This document shows, piece by piece, positions 51,940 through 63,479 of a DNA stretch of 64,000 bases. Position numbers and translations under genes: made by a program. The stretch is taken from the NCBI GenBank assembly GCA_037355855.1, contig CM074762.1, positions 5,456,001-5,520,000 of the forward strand. Reading direction: 5' to 3'. This stretch comes from Pseudo-nitzschia pungens. Lineage: Eukaryota > Bacillariophyta > Bacillariophyceae > Bacillariales > Bacillariaceae. The notes beneath the pieces were generated by a model. The model made no database searches. It was not told the origin of the DNA and saw only the letters and a program-made list of their open reading frames with translations. Position 1 is the stretch's first letter. The number at the start of each line of letters is the position of its first letter.

Positions 51940-54900
51940 GCCACAAGATACCCAAATAATAACAACAAATAATAACCAACCAGGCGAATCAACCAACTGG
52001 GAAGGGATGGAGCGGAACCGATCCGATCCGCTTCCGATTCAATGGAATAGAATCCAAACCGATCCGATCCGATCCAACGCAACGCAATGCAAGGCAAGGC
52101 AAGGCAAGGCATGGCAAGGCATGGCAACGCTGCAGCAGTTCATAGTGTATTAGCTAGTAGTCTTCGAATAGAACTCGGCTCGATTGCAAGGGCGGCGGTT
52201 TGGTTCACGCCTCGTTTTCATAATACTATCTTTTTCACTGCGTACAGTAGCATCATTAGCCTATTCCTTCTATTTTTTTCTGCGAATAATACGGAATTAC
52301 TACTACAGTACTAATACAACAATGCACCCTCTACTATTCCTGTACCGTAAGCAACACTCATTGACTCTTAGTTTTCGTTACAGTTCTCTGCCAAAGATAT
52401 TGTTCTTTTGATGCAACGGTGTCCTCCAAGTGCTCCGAACGGCTTTCGACATCAAACATCTTGGTCTTTTAACGTACGGTAACCTTACGGTAACTTACTC
52501 GTCCCGTAATCCGAAAATGTCACTACTGTTGCATTCGTATCCCGGGAGTGCAACAGAGTAAGGTTACGGTATGATTATTTTAAAATGATTACTACTATTA
52601 ATTAATTTAGGTGCGGGACTGTTTCACAACATACTGACCATGGTAAGGATTACCCATGAAAAACTATTGGATCTTTTACCAAAATGGATCACGTGGAGTG
52701 ACAGCATCTTTGCTTTTTGCAATATCTCCTTGCATACACCACCTCTGTTCAAAGTAAAGATATCGTCTGTTAGCTAACACTCTACTCTACAATGCTCTAT
52801 ATTCACTTTTAAACAACCTTGCTTATTCTTCCCTTACTAGTACTAGTAAGCTCCCAAATACAGAAATTGGGCAAAAAATTGTGTGTTTTTGAGTGACAGC
52901 ATTGAGCTGGCCATGCCTGTAGATTCAACTGCAAATTGGTACGGCACGCTTCACGCAAAAGAGCAGAAAACAGAAAAAAGAGTTTGATTTGGAAAATTTG
53001 GTTCATTCGATTTGGAAAAAGTGGTTGGTTTGATTTATTTGAAAAAGTGGTGCATAAGACGTTCTTTTTTTTTCTTTTGGACGTCAAGATGCTGTCACTG
53101 GATTGTATGGTCACATGTAGAAAATGTACCAATTTCTACATTTACCATAATGGATCAAAATTTGGGATTTTGGCGACAAAACCACTAGTAATTACCGGGG
53201 GCCAAAGCTATTGATGTAGAAAGTCACCGATTTCAACAGGAGTTGTTGCAAACAGTTGGTTTATACTAGTGTTTATGAACAGGTTGTAACTTTCGTTGAG
53301 GAGGTTTCCATTACTGGGAGGAGGTATTTGGTCAGATAGTGAGGCAACAATCTGTCACTCTGACGTGATCCATTTTAGTTTTCCCCGGGTACGGTTCACG
53401 ATAGGCTCCTGTGCCTTAGATTCCCCAACCCTACCGGGTAGAATGGACCCCTTGTTTTCTAGATTGAGGTTACGGTTAAGATTCACAATAAAACTCCCCA
53501 ATTTTCATCATACGGATCATACTTACTGTAGTGTAATTGATAACTGGTGTGATTGGTTCGATTAATGGGATCATACAGTAACCTTAATACGAAGTATTAT
53601 GATACTTACCTCAGTGTGATCTGTGCGCTTGGATCAGCTTCTGGTTGGCGGTTCAATCTTGACGATAGGGCACCGATAAAAATCAGACACGTTTATTGCA
53701 ATTGGTTCCACTGAATCGGAATAATTCATAAGATCCATTTTTAATTCTTTTATCGGCGATCGTAATTTTCATCGTGCGGTTCATACTCGTACTTCGTACT
53801 TAGTGTTGCAAGGGTGCATTGCAAAAAACGCTGAATTTATTCCCGTATCACATGATGTTGTTTTCAGAAGTACGGGTATGGACACCCCTGGGTAGGAAAT
53901 ACATTAGTACGGATCAAATCGGCGTATGGATTGAATCATATGGATCAAATTGGAGGAGGAGACCTTTCGGAGTGATCAAGCTGTTGTTGGACAGGGAAAC
54001 TGCTCCTCCTGTTGTTGCTGCTATCAGGTCTTTTTGAAGTTCAAGTTTATTGCTGTCCCTGGTGGTGGGAGTGTTTGCCGATCGCGTTGCTCCCCGTGTA
54101 TCGTCTTGTGCGTACTAGCTTGTGTGTTGATCGTAACCTTACTGTATCGACCAGAAGGTTACGGTAAACCTTAGTTAAGGTTACTATTAACACTTTTTCT
54201 GGAACATGGTTGATTTTTGTTTTTTGGAGGAATTTAAAATTGAAAAATTCCCGGTCCGCCCCCCATGATTCCAATCGTACCACCAAAATTCCTTCAACTT
54301 CCAACACGAATGCAACATAACTTACAGTAACCTTAAGCATTCATGCCTTCTAAAATTATTTCTCTCAACTAATCCACCAGCTCCACCACCTCAGCTTGTT
54401 CCCATGGGATCAAGAATACGGCATTACATTCATTGTTTTCCTTTGTGATCGTGAATCCCAATTACATAAAGTTCGGGAAAAACACTAATCTGAATCACAA
54501 AAGAACACGATTCGAAAAATGCATATTTGAAAATCCTGTCAAGCGTTGAGTCATACACACCCAATTGAATTTCGAACACGATTTTCACCTAATTTTAATT
54601 ATGAAATTTTGCTACTATCGAAATACAGAACTGGTTTTTGATTTTTCAATATTACATCAGTATCATTGTTAACGCAACACGAACTCATTCTGTATTTCAA
54701 TGTATGATACCGTGTAAGGTTTACTTATTACTATTTTAAAAAAATGATATGGAGATCCCCGAACCATGATTGTAATGTACAAGTAATAAGTAAACAATCA
54801 CGCTTGTGCAATAATAATGGATGACCTTACTCACGACCCATCAACTTCTTGACTTAATGGACGCTAACAACTACTAAGTAATAGCACCGGTATTGCTGGG

Positions 54901-55405
54901 CCCCGTACGATAATATTTGTCAATTCCGGAGGAGAACGATTCATTCATTCCTGACGCTATTGAGAGTGATGGATGAAAGAAATGCAAGTCAGAAGTAATA
55001 ATAGTGCGAAATTCTTCTTGGATGTACAAGTACACGTACTTGTACTCACGCTCGTTTGGAACACGTACCAAGTTGGAGGAGGATATAGCTGTCTTCTCTA
55101 CGGTTTTTCATTCTCAATCTCTATCAAAAATTAAAGTGAACGACCCGATGCGATGCGATGCGATGCGATGCGATGTGATGGAATGAATGAATGCATTCAT
55201 ACGTAACCTTACCCACCGAAGCTTGTTTCGTACGTGCTACAATGAATGACTTCATCCCGTGCACCTAATAGAGCGTGAAAGAAGCATGAATACTGTAATG
55301 CGGGCTTTCAATGTTACAGTGTTCGAATGCGAAAGACGCGTTGACCTGTAATTCTTCTGTAGTTATTTCATTGCAGTATTGTAGTATATTATTATCATGA
55401 TTACA
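51940..55405. other. AT-rich intergenic region
   Basis: Begins with simple repeats (CCGATCCGATCC near 52,055; (AAGGC)n at 52,088-52,125). 52,600-53,300 is AT-rich with ACTAGT words and could be decayed transposon sequence. A single copy of the 24,035 element terminus is at 54,201, and (GATGC)n occurs at 55,146-55,178. No gene is recognised. Confidence 0.5.
54201..54270 (+). mobile_element. Solo or truncated end of the GGAACATGG TIR element family
   Basis: GGAACATGGTTGATTT at 54,201 is identical to the 16-bp terminus of the element at 24,035. It is followed by TTGTTTTTTGG and then GAATTTAAAATTG..AATTCCC, resembling both inner flanks of that element (reverse complement at 24,362-24,391). I found no opposite terminus nearby, so it is a fragment. 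Confidence 0.6.
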
Positions 55406-56878
55406 TTATTTCGTTGCAGTGGTATAAATATTTGCTTTTCTTCGCCGGCCATTCTTGTCCTTCAGGTTGAATCCGATTCGTTCCAGCAGGTCCTTGCGGT
55501 GCCTCGAGATCCCCCAGTGTTGGTATAGCATTCGTTGCCGGCCGACCCACTCAGCGAGCTCGGGGTAGTCCTTGTCGCCCAGTGGAACATTGGTGGACCC
55601 GTTGTGTGTTATCTTGTACTCGATGAGTTTTTTGTACATTTCGGACCAGACCCCCTGGTTGGGCCGGACGATAAAGACAAAGCCAATGTCTTCCAGCATC
55701 TTCGTTCGGTCCGGCCGCTTACACCTCCGGCGCTGCTGACGGACCCATTCCCCGAGCTGACGATCTTTGTACCGGACCGGCACCAGTGTGTTTCCGTGGA
55801 GCTTCTTGTAGACCTTGAGTTTCTCGAACATTATCAACCACTTGGCGTCGTTTTTCGTGCTCTTGATTGCACCGGACGATGACGATGACGATCGGGTCTT
55901 CTTTGGCTTGTTCTTGCCCTTCCTTACTTTATTCATCTGCAGCAGTTTTTGGTTCTCCTGATGAATCAGGCTGAGGAGGAACTGTTTTTCCCGCAGATGC
56001 TTCTGCAACGCTTGATGTTCCAATCGGAGTCTCATCGAGGCGAACATGCATTTTTGGTGCTCTAGGGACGCCATTATATGCTGGTGCTGCCGGGCTTCCA
56101 TCATCAGCTTCTTCTCGAGACTCCCGTGCAAATCCAGGTTTGTTGGCACGCTTCTTGAAGAAACAGCCTTGAATTTCTTCATCGGTGGCAACAGAGCCGC
56201 GTCGAATGAGGAGGGTGTCTTCCTGGGCTGAGAGAGCCGGGTGGTAGTGTTGACGGTAGAAACACAAGGGGCAAGGCTTTCGTTTGGTCTCGCTCTCTTC
56301 TTGGGATGTATGGAGGTTGAAGCATCTTCAGAGGAAGGATAAGAAGAACCCACCACGTGGAGTTCAGAGGATGTGGCGCAGGACGGGACGAAGTCAATGG
56401 TCTCCATCGAGTCGATGGTTTGGACCGAAATAACATCGTCATCGTCATCGTCCTCGTCATCATCGAGTTCCAGGTTGTCAATGTCGAGATTTCCGTTTCG
56501 CAAAAGCGCAATGACATCGTCGTCTTCTCTATCGTCTTCTTCTTCTTCTTCGCCGTCGTAGCTGGAGTCAGTCTCAGAGACGGAGGATGCCGACGACGAG
56601 GGCGGAACCACGGCGGGAGAATCATCGGAATCGCGCATGGGGAGAGATATGATGTTGGGGGTGGGGAATCCCATGGAGGTGATCATAGCCGGGATGGCCG
56701 GACCCGTATTCGAATTGGAATTGGAATTCGGTGTCATGGCGTTGCTTACGACTGCATCTGGATGGGCCGACATTACTTGCTCGTAGAGAGAAGCGTAGGG
56801 GTGACTTTCCCACCGGCCTTCGGAGACTTCCGCCTCTTGCGGTGGGTTCTTGGGTGGTTTGAGAAGCAGAGACGCCAT
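55406..56878 (-). CDS. Helicase-associated (HA) domain protein
   Basis: This 490-aa single-exon ORF starts at ATG 56,878 (GCCATGAT reversed). Two C-terminal HA domains (PF03457) are visible. The first is KWLIMFEKLKVYKKLHGNTL with LGEWVRQQRRRCKR and LEDIGFVF (about 352-412). The second is WSEMYKKLIEYKITHNGSTN with LAEWVGRQRMLYQ and LLERIGFNL (about 418-480). The domain was named from bacterial helicases, is expanded in diatoms without the helicase, and is thought to bind nucleic acid. The N-terminal 300 residues are low complexity, with an acidic block (EEEEEDDREDDD, DDDEDDDDDD) and a Gln/His/Leu-rich helical stretch (about 265-325) that may be a coiled coil. A basic GKNKPKKTR motif could serve as a nuclear localisation signal. 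A nuclear regulatory role is plausible but unproven. Confidence 0.85.
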   Translation of the reverse strand: MASLLLKPPKNPPQEAEVSEGRWESHPYASLYEQVMSAHPDAVVSNAMTPNSNSNSNTGPAIPAMITSMGFPTPNIISLPMRDSDDSPAVVPPSSSASSVSETDSSYDGEEEEEDDREDDDVIALLRNGNLDIDNLELDDDEDDDDDDVISVQTIDSMETIDFVPSCATSSELHVVGSSYPSSEDASTSIHPKKRARPNESLAPCVSTVNTTTRLSQPRKTPSSFDAALLPPMKKFKAVSSRSVPTNLDLHGSLEKKLMMEARQHQHIMASLEHQKCMFASMRLRLEHQALQKHLREKQFLLSLIHQENQKLLQMNKVRKGKNKPKKTRSSSSSSGAIKSTKNDAKWLIMFEKLKVYKKLHGNTLVPVRYKDRQLGEWVRQQRRRCKRPDRTKMLEDIGFVFIVRPNQGVWSEMYKKLIEYKITHNGSTNVPLGDKDYPELAEWVGRQRMLYQHWGISRHRKDLLERIGFNLKDKNGRRRKANIYTTATK

Positions 56879-59637
56879 GATTTCGTTCTTAGCTTGTGTG
56901 ACTGTGTCTTGGAATTGGAATTCGTCGTGGCCGATTTGAAATTTATGAGAGGTACAAACGGTTTACTGTCGGTGGGGTTGGATGATGAAACCAGTGGCGT
57001 GTTGGTTGTTCCAGGAGTAAGGATTAGAAGATGAGTGTAAAGGTTGCGCTTTCTGGATTAACGAGAAGTTGTAGAATTTTTTGTTTGGTTCTGGTATCGT
57101 TTTGAATTGTAAGTATTCTTCGGTTTTGGTCTCCACAGAAATTCACTGCACAATAAATTCTTTTTTTTTTACAATTAAAAGCACTTCTTGTTCCAGTAAG
57201 TTAACTTACCGTACGGAATACGAGTACTGTTTTGTTCTCACAAAAGTTTGGAACAGTAAGTTAGCTTATTATTTTTTTTCCTGATACTGTATGAAAAAAA
57301 TACCTTACCGGTACGACTTAAATTTCTGCTTCTTGAGAGCATTAACTTCAACACTTTCGACGTTAAAAAAAATAATACGAAGTACCAGTAGTAATTAGTA
57401 TACCAATTATTGCAACTTTGCCTTAGAAGGTAGTATTATGACACAAGGCTTACGAGTAAAACGTAATTAGCGTCAGAAAATCAGAAGAACCAGATGCGAC
57501 GCAATTGCTCGTCTGGTATCATGGTGTCATAGGGGAGAAGCAAATTATTGAAACATCACATAAACATACCTTTAGTTTTGGTTTTCAATGGGGAAGTTCA
57601 AGAACTGACGAACAAGGTCATGAGGGCGCAATTTTTTTTAATTTGAAATTAGGATGTTTTGGGTGCTCTATGTGCTAATTCCAAAAGTAGGGGAATCGTT
57701 CGTATACTTCAACATTCTCAGAGTTTGTTAACAAATCCCATGAAATCGCAAATACTACGAGTAGTGAATTACATAAATTGGTTTCATAAGTAATCAATGA
57801 TCTTCTTCTTCCGTCCCGCAGCTTTGATGACCAAAACACTATGAATAGACACTTCCAGTTCATGACCTTCTCTCTGGGACAATCCGAGACGATATTATTT
57901 ACTACTTAGTAACGATCTCTGCAGTTTCATTTTTTTAATTAAGAAAAGGTTCGATCCCTTATTGAGAATACCATGTATTTGAACAGAACTGCTGCTTATT
58001 GTTCTCTTCTGGCACCGGGAGGTTTTGAAAAAAGGGAACGCATGTCACAAAAATAATACGAAGTAACCTTACTTCTCATTAGCATTGTAAGGGAATCATA
58101 GTCAGCAACATTTCCGGGACGTGTTGCAAAAACATACCGTAACTACTGATGCATAAGTGAAATCGGTGATACGGCACACAACGACATAAGATGAGCGAAT
58201 TTGTAGTCCCAATGTTCTAACTTCAGTAAACTACGTTCTTTCGTTCCAAATAGTCAGCAACATTTCCGGGACGTGTTGCAAAAACATACCGTAACTACTG
58301 ATGCATAAGTGAAATCGGTGATACGGCACACAACGACATAAGATGAGCGAATTTGTAGTCCCAATGTTCTAACTTCAGTAAACTACGTTCTTTCGTTCCA
58401 AATAGTCAGCAACATTTCCGGGACGTGTTGCAAAAACATACCGTAACTACTGATGCATAAGTGAAATCGGTGATACGGCACATAACGACATAAGATGAGC
58501 GAATTTGTAGTCCCAATGTTCTAACTTCAGTAAACTACGTTCTTTCGTTCCATCACGAGAATGAGAACAAAATTTTCTGGTCTCGCAATCCGTACAAGGT
58601 ATCGTCCATATTCCTCGTACTTTGGATACTTTTTCTTTTTTAAAAACTACTACGTACTACGTAGTAGTTATGAATGCCTCTGTTTGCACTTATGGCAATG
58701 CACGTAAATCAATGTGACACCGGTAGAAATTGCTTATCATTGCCCTATCGTTTCTTGATGAAATACTCCAATTCATCGCCATGTCCCAGTGAGTCTGCGG
58801 GAAATTATTTTCCTACAGTTGGTCCTCCAAAAAACATGTGTTGTTCCCGTAGAAGCAAAAAACCCTCCCACAGAGGCAGAAAACGCTCCTGCAGAAGCAA
58901 AAAACACTCCCGCAGCTGAGGGAAATGAAAAAAATTCCCGCAGCCCTCAAAAACAAAATTGAATTTTATTTTTTGTTACTTCGTATTTCATTTCATTCTC
59001 AATTTTAAAATTAAAAAAGAATGTCGTCTCTATTGAATGAAAAGATCCTCCTACGGTACTACTTCACTGGCTCAGGAACCGCTACCAAAAATGCTTAGGA
59101 CTCGTAATCTTGTCACGATAAGGAAATAGTTCAAAGGAACATTCCAGAGGGCACGCTTCTTGCACAATAATACCGACAGACTTCAAGTAGTTTTGGGGTC
59201 ATCCCCCTCCCTTGTCTTGAACACCTCAACTGAGAGACGATCATCACCCGCTACCAGCACGTCGCCGGGACACCGATCATGATTTCTTTAATTAATAGTA
59301 ATCGTATCTTCGTGGAACGGACTCATATCCGGTAAATTAGGATGTGGTTCGTTCTCCAAAAATAGAAATTTTTCAATCCCAGAGGTTCGTATTTTCTTCG
59401 AACGGACTGACTCATAGGACGTGGTTCGTTCTCCGAAAAAAAGAATTTTTTCAATCTCACGGACAGTTCTCTATGGGTCTGTCGAATGGAAAATCGAAAT
59501 GAATCAACGATTTCGAATTTTATTTAAACATGCAAACACGTGTCTATTGAAGTTGCAATTCAAGCTTTCGAATACAATGATTATTGAATCAAACACAATT
59601 GCAAAATATATTTTTTATTTTAAAAGTTTTACCGTAC
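56879..59637. other. AT-rich intergenic region with 152-bp tandem repeat
   Basis: Upstream of the HA-domain gene there are AATTCC and GGTTTTG simple stretches, then AT-rich DNA with TACGAAGTA and AAGTTAG words. A triple 152-bp tandem repeat is at 58,099-58,554. The stretch 58,830-58,950 repeats GCAGAAGCAAAAAAC-like units. No gene is recognised. Confidence 0.55.
58099..58554. repeat. 152-bp tandem repeat, three copies
   Basis: Copies start TAGTCAGCAACATTTCCGGG at 58,099, 58,251 and 58,403 and end CTTTCGTTCCA. They are essentially identical, the third differing at one position (CACACAACG to CACATAACG). There is no ORF through the unit. Near-identity implies very recent amplification or homogenisation. 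The unit length is close to a nucleosome repeat, which may be chance. Confidence 0.95.
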
Positions 59638-60020
59638 GTACTACAAAATTCCTATCAGCTGATCCCCCCCATTTTTAATCAGATTAACTCCAACTCTGTA
59701 GTACAAATTTCTACGTAATTTATTGTAGGATCAATCGTGCTCTATCTGGCTCTGTTTCGACACCGTTGTCAGAACACTGATTTTGTTCATTCTTTTGACA
59801 ACACCTTCTTGTTTCGACCGAGACCATGGTGATTGCCCAAATCCTGTTGCAACAGTTCCTTTGAACCCATTTTTCTTGTCCAGAGCAAACCTTGCATCGA
59901 GAGTGTGTTTGAGCCTTTTTTTGCTGGAAAATCGACCTCCATGCACGGAATGGAAAAACTGACGCTAGTGACGCGTTTCATACGGAGAATCTGTATTTCC
60001 AGGGAGCAAGCCGAAGATTG

Positions 60021-60404
60021 ATGGCAGATCTGTCTATCAACCTCTCATGGCTCCGGGATTATGCTGGGACTGCAGTCAATATTGCCCTCCCTGGCGGTTC
60101 TGTTTTCGATACTCGGCTTCTTCTTGGCAAAGAGAATGGAGGATTCCGGGCAAGAAACAATCGTCTCGACAAACCTGCTGTAGCCGCATCAAATGGACAT
60201 GGTGCTCTTGAGATGGGGCCTCCAGCGCCAAGAAATACCACTTCGGCTGCAACAATCAGTCCAATCCCAGAATCGACAGTGGTTCTAGCAACTCCACCAG
60301 CAGCAATGCTCCCTACCCTTGGTCTGTTCGATCCAGCATCCAGCAAGATGAAAAAGCCACCCCCCAAGAAATCGCAGCATAAAATTCCGATCTCCGCAAC
60401 ATGA
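60021..60404 (+). CDS. Unidentified ORF inside the 2.9-kb TIR element
   Basis: An ATG at 60,021 opens 127 codons (MADLSINLSWLRDYAGTAVN, later PIPESTVVLATPPAAMLPTL) ending in KMKKPPPKKSQHK. The composition looks more protein-like than the surrounding AT-rich spacer. I recognise no domain. It could be part of an element-encoded protein or a captured host fragment. Confidence 0.3.
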   Translation: MADLSINLSWLRDYAGTAVNIALPGGSVFDTRLLLGKENGGFRARNNRLDKPAVAASNGHGALEMGPPAPRNTTSAATISPIPESTVVLATPPAAMLPTLGLFDPASSKMKKPPPKKSQHKIPISAT

Positions 60405-61483
60405 AGACGTTTCTTTCTGTCAATACTGCAGTGAACGGGGTAAAGATGCCATCCGCAACGTTACAAGCGCAGGTGGACCGGCTTGTGAGAGAACAAGAGA
60501 TAATCAACGTGCCTGATGACGAGGACTTATTGATCTCCCCTTCAGGAAGGTGAGAAAAATTGCTCGCGGGATCTTGAAAACCAACAAAGACTATTCAATA
60601 CCATTGAAATGGCACTCAGCTACAAGATGTACCATATTTCCAACCCAGCTGAACTGAGCCAGCAGCTGTTTGCAATTATTCGGGGAATCTCCGAGTTTAT
60701 GAACTCCGAGTTTATGAACTGACGAGTGAATTGTCACGTCTCCACCATTGTCGATTGTCAATTGTCAATTGTTGATTGTCAATTTGGTTGTATTTATTAA
60801 TGGTAGTTTAGATTTCTTGCTTTTGCAATTTGCAAAAATAGAAATAATGAATTAGTGTTGCTCCAGTTTGTTCCACTAGTTTGCTCCAGTTTATTTGCAA
60901 TATGTTTTCGATTGTATACTAATAGCGCCGCCGGCAGTGTCACTCCCACGTCACTCCCACAGCTAAGTATCGAACACTTGTGGGAATCGATTATACTCAT
61001 CTCCATTGGTGGATATCAAACATAGGTACAATAGAAAACCTTGGACGTCCACATGGTGGGATTGAAGTCGACTGGCGCCGCAAAGTATAGAAGAACTGCT
61101 GGGACTCAGAGGTGTTGGACCTCTCTTTAGCCATTGTAGATCTACAAGTCTGCATATCGAACGTACCGGTACACGAAAGTCCGGAAAACACGATCGATCG
61201 ATCCATCCACTCCAGCAAACAGCAGAGCAAAAAAAAGGAGCAGCAAGCAGCAGCTCATAATTTTGCTGCTAGCAACATCTAAAAACCACACCTTGTCTCC
61301 AGCAAGAACAATCGACAATCTACAGCAATCGACAATCTACAAAGTGACAATCTACAGCAATCGACAATCTACAATGACGCGACAATCTACAACTAATCAT
61401 AGATAATTACTAATAATACAATTTATTTCTTGTCTGTTCCACCGGTGTCTCCGCATTCAAATTTGACTTGCGTGGAATCGCCC

Positions 61484-62050
61484 ATGCCCCACAACACGCT
61501 CAAAAAATCAACGCACGGGAGCAATCGCAAGAAGCAAAAGATGATATGGGCGCAAAAGGCGGCGGCTGAGGCTCACATTGAGGACGCTGCGGCCATGCTC
61601 CATGCCTCGGCTTCGCAAGCTTCCGCCGCACTTTTAGCAGCACAAGGGGACGACGCTCCGAAAGGGAAGGCAAACGCAAACGCAAACACAAACGCAACTG
61701 ACAAGAAGTACAAATCCACGTCGCCAACTCTGTCGTCGTCGTTGTCGCCCCCTGATTCGAACCACACCAACTCACGTCTTTGGGGACGGAGGGCTGGATC
61801 TCGTCGCCACGCCGCCTTGCCCATGAGCAAGAAAACCGAGGAGAACCAAGAAGTTCCGGACTACGAGCTTTCAACGGCGTCAATACCGCGCGTCAAGAAA
61901 TTGAGACAGAGCATGAGAAGCAGCAACAACAGGCTTCGCTGGAGGTGGATACTTGGTCCTGGGAGGTATGTTGTTGGCCTAGTCATGATCAATCTTCCTA
62001 TCTCCGCATATCTCACTATAATGTGTCTCCTCATGTCCTCAGAACAATAG
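61484..62050 (+). CDS. Unidentified ORF inside the 2.9-kb TIR element (possible captured host fragment)
   Basis: The first true ATG is 61,484 (the frame opens with TTG before it); 188 codons follow. The first 150 residues are hydrophilic and typical of the host genes here: basic NRKKQKMIWAQKAAAEAH, an Ala-rich helix (AAAMLHASASQASAALLAAQ), an (AN)n run from a simple repeat, and a Ser/Thr-rich stretch. A GT at 61,970 (GGGAGGTATGTTG) could be a splice donor, after which the frame becomes hydrophobic and AT-rich. Host-like composition within inverted repeats is reminiscent of gene-fragment capture. No family is identified. Confidence 0.3.
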   Translation: MPHNTLKKSTHGSNRKKQKMIWAQKAAAEAHIEDAAAMLHASASQASAALLAAQGDDAPKGKANANANTNATDKKYKSTSPTLSSSLSPPDSNHTNSRLWGRRAGSRRHAALPMSKKTEENQEVPDYELSTASIPRVKKLRQSMRSSNNRLRWRWILGPGRYVVGLVMINLPISAYLTIMCLLMSSEQ

Positions 62051-62537
62051 CCATTCCCTCCATTTCTAGGGGCAGGAATGTCATCATTAGTAGCATAACT
62101 AGGAGTTTTCAGAGCAGGCCGGACTGTATTGCTCTTCAGGGGATTGCCATTCACCATGGTCGTGGATTGTCGAATTGTCGAATTCCCGTCGTTGTCAACG
62201 AAATCAGCAGAAGCAGTTCAAAAAATCTCTTTCCGAGGTCAATTTTCCAGCAAAAAAAGGCCCTAGACCTCAGAATGATGCAAGGGTTGCTCTGGACAAG
62301 AAAAAAGGGTTCAACAAGTGTGTTGCAACAGGATTTGGGCAATCACCATGGTCCCGGTCGAAATGAGAAGGAGTGGTGTATTGGTGTCAAAAAAAAAGAA
62401 GACGAGAGCAGCCTACACTAAATTACGTAGAAATTTGTACTACAGAGTTTTTTGGAGTTTACGTCGATTCCACATTAACTCCCCGAGTTAATCTGATTAA
62501 AAATGGGGGGGATCAGCTGATAGGAATTTCGTAGTAC

Positions 62538-63479
62538 TGTACTACAAAAAAATAACTTGTAATCTCCGTTCCATGATCTCCGTTCCATGGTTCCATGATC
62601 TCGGTTCCGTGATCTCGGTTCCGTGATCTCGGTTCCGTGATCTCGGTTCCGTGATCTCGGTTCCGTGATCTTGAACTACGCTGATTGTAAAATTGTGTGC
62701 TATTGAGTTTTAGAACCAAAAGGACTCAATTTTGTCGTATGTCCCAAAACTACGACACACAAGAAATATACAAGAAACAAACCATTTATATTTCAAGAAA
62801 CAAAACAATGTTTCTATCAACTTCAAGGTTCTCTATGACTGATGTCCCCGACTCAGGTTCTCTATGACTCTAGGTTCTTTGAAGAACTGTTCTTTATGTT
62901 CTTCAAGACCATTCCGAGTTTCTCTACGTCTGTTTGAATTCTTTCAACACGGCGTTGTACGAGAAACATTCTATTTTATCTTTTATCTAATTTCATTCAT
63001 AATTCCTTAATTCAGAAATTATCAACACAACTATTTCTATCTTCTATCTTCGGTCGTTTTCTTCTGGTTTCCAGAGATACGACACTGTAATTACAGTCGA
63101 TTACTACGACCACCATTGTCAATTCTTTGAATTGATTATAATTCTTAACCTATCTTCATCCGGATAATTAACCTACTCATACCATTTAACCTTACGGTAC
63201 CTCAACACGTACCATACCATACCTTCCAAGGTTAAGGTTACCAACATCATACCAACCTTCGATCATCCATACCTTCGGTCATTCATACCTTTGGTCATTT
63301 ATTTTTAAGTTTATTTTTTATACTTAAGCAAACAAGCTTAAGGTTCTCCGACAACACTTGACAACTACTTCCCTTAACTACAAGTTGTCTAAGGTATCTA
63401 CCAATACCTTCTCACTTATATATATATATATACCAACACATATATACCTACACATACCCAGCAGTACCCAGCAACAACC
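62538..63479. other. AT-rich region, probable 5' LTR/leader of the retroelement
   Basis: After a 14-bp tandem repeat (62,560-62,672), the stretch TGTCGTATGTCCCAAAACTACG at 62,733 (22 bp here given by position; core TGTCGTATGTCC) starts with the TGT typical of LTR ends. AT-rich sequence with repeated ATACCTT(C/T)GGTCATT units (63,255-63,300) leads to a gag-like ORF at 63,480. The LTR boundaries cannot be fixed because the 3' LTR lies outside the window. Confidence 0.35.
62560..62672. repeat. 14-bp tandem repeat (TGATCTCGGTTCCG)n
   Basis: About seven units of TGATCTC(C/G)GTTCC(A/G) run head to tail; the first two are variants and the last decays at TGATCTTGAACTACG. It lies just outside the right end of the 2.9-kb element. 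The minus-strand ORF through it is a repeat translation. Confidence 0.9.

Larger units (their letters stand above)
59638..62537. mobile_element. 2.9-kb DNA element with ~300-bp terminal inverted repeats
   Basis: Left TIR 59,638-59,940 and right TIR about 62,236-62,537 are inverted copies with roughly 80% similarity. Landmarks are GTACTAC(A/G)AAATTCC then TATCAGCTGATC, a shared ATTTTTAATCAGATTAACTC, GTAGTACAAATTTCTACGTA, ACCATGGTGATTGCCCAAAT, GTCCAGAGCAA and CTTTTTTTGCTGGAAAAT. The right arm has an extra ~25 bp near 62,455-62,480. TIRs of this length suggest a Mutator-like (MULE) or similar element, though I see no transposase motif and no convincing target-site duplication. The interior (59,940-62,236) carries two unrelated coding-like segments and short repeats (GACAATCTAC units at 61,305-61,395). 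Confidence 0.7.

Noticed and set aside
50068..51996. 642-codon minus-strand ORF opposite the Cys-repeat gene
   Set aside because: It opens with a non-ATG codon and is an Ala/Val/Gly-rich complement of the GC-rich Cys gene.
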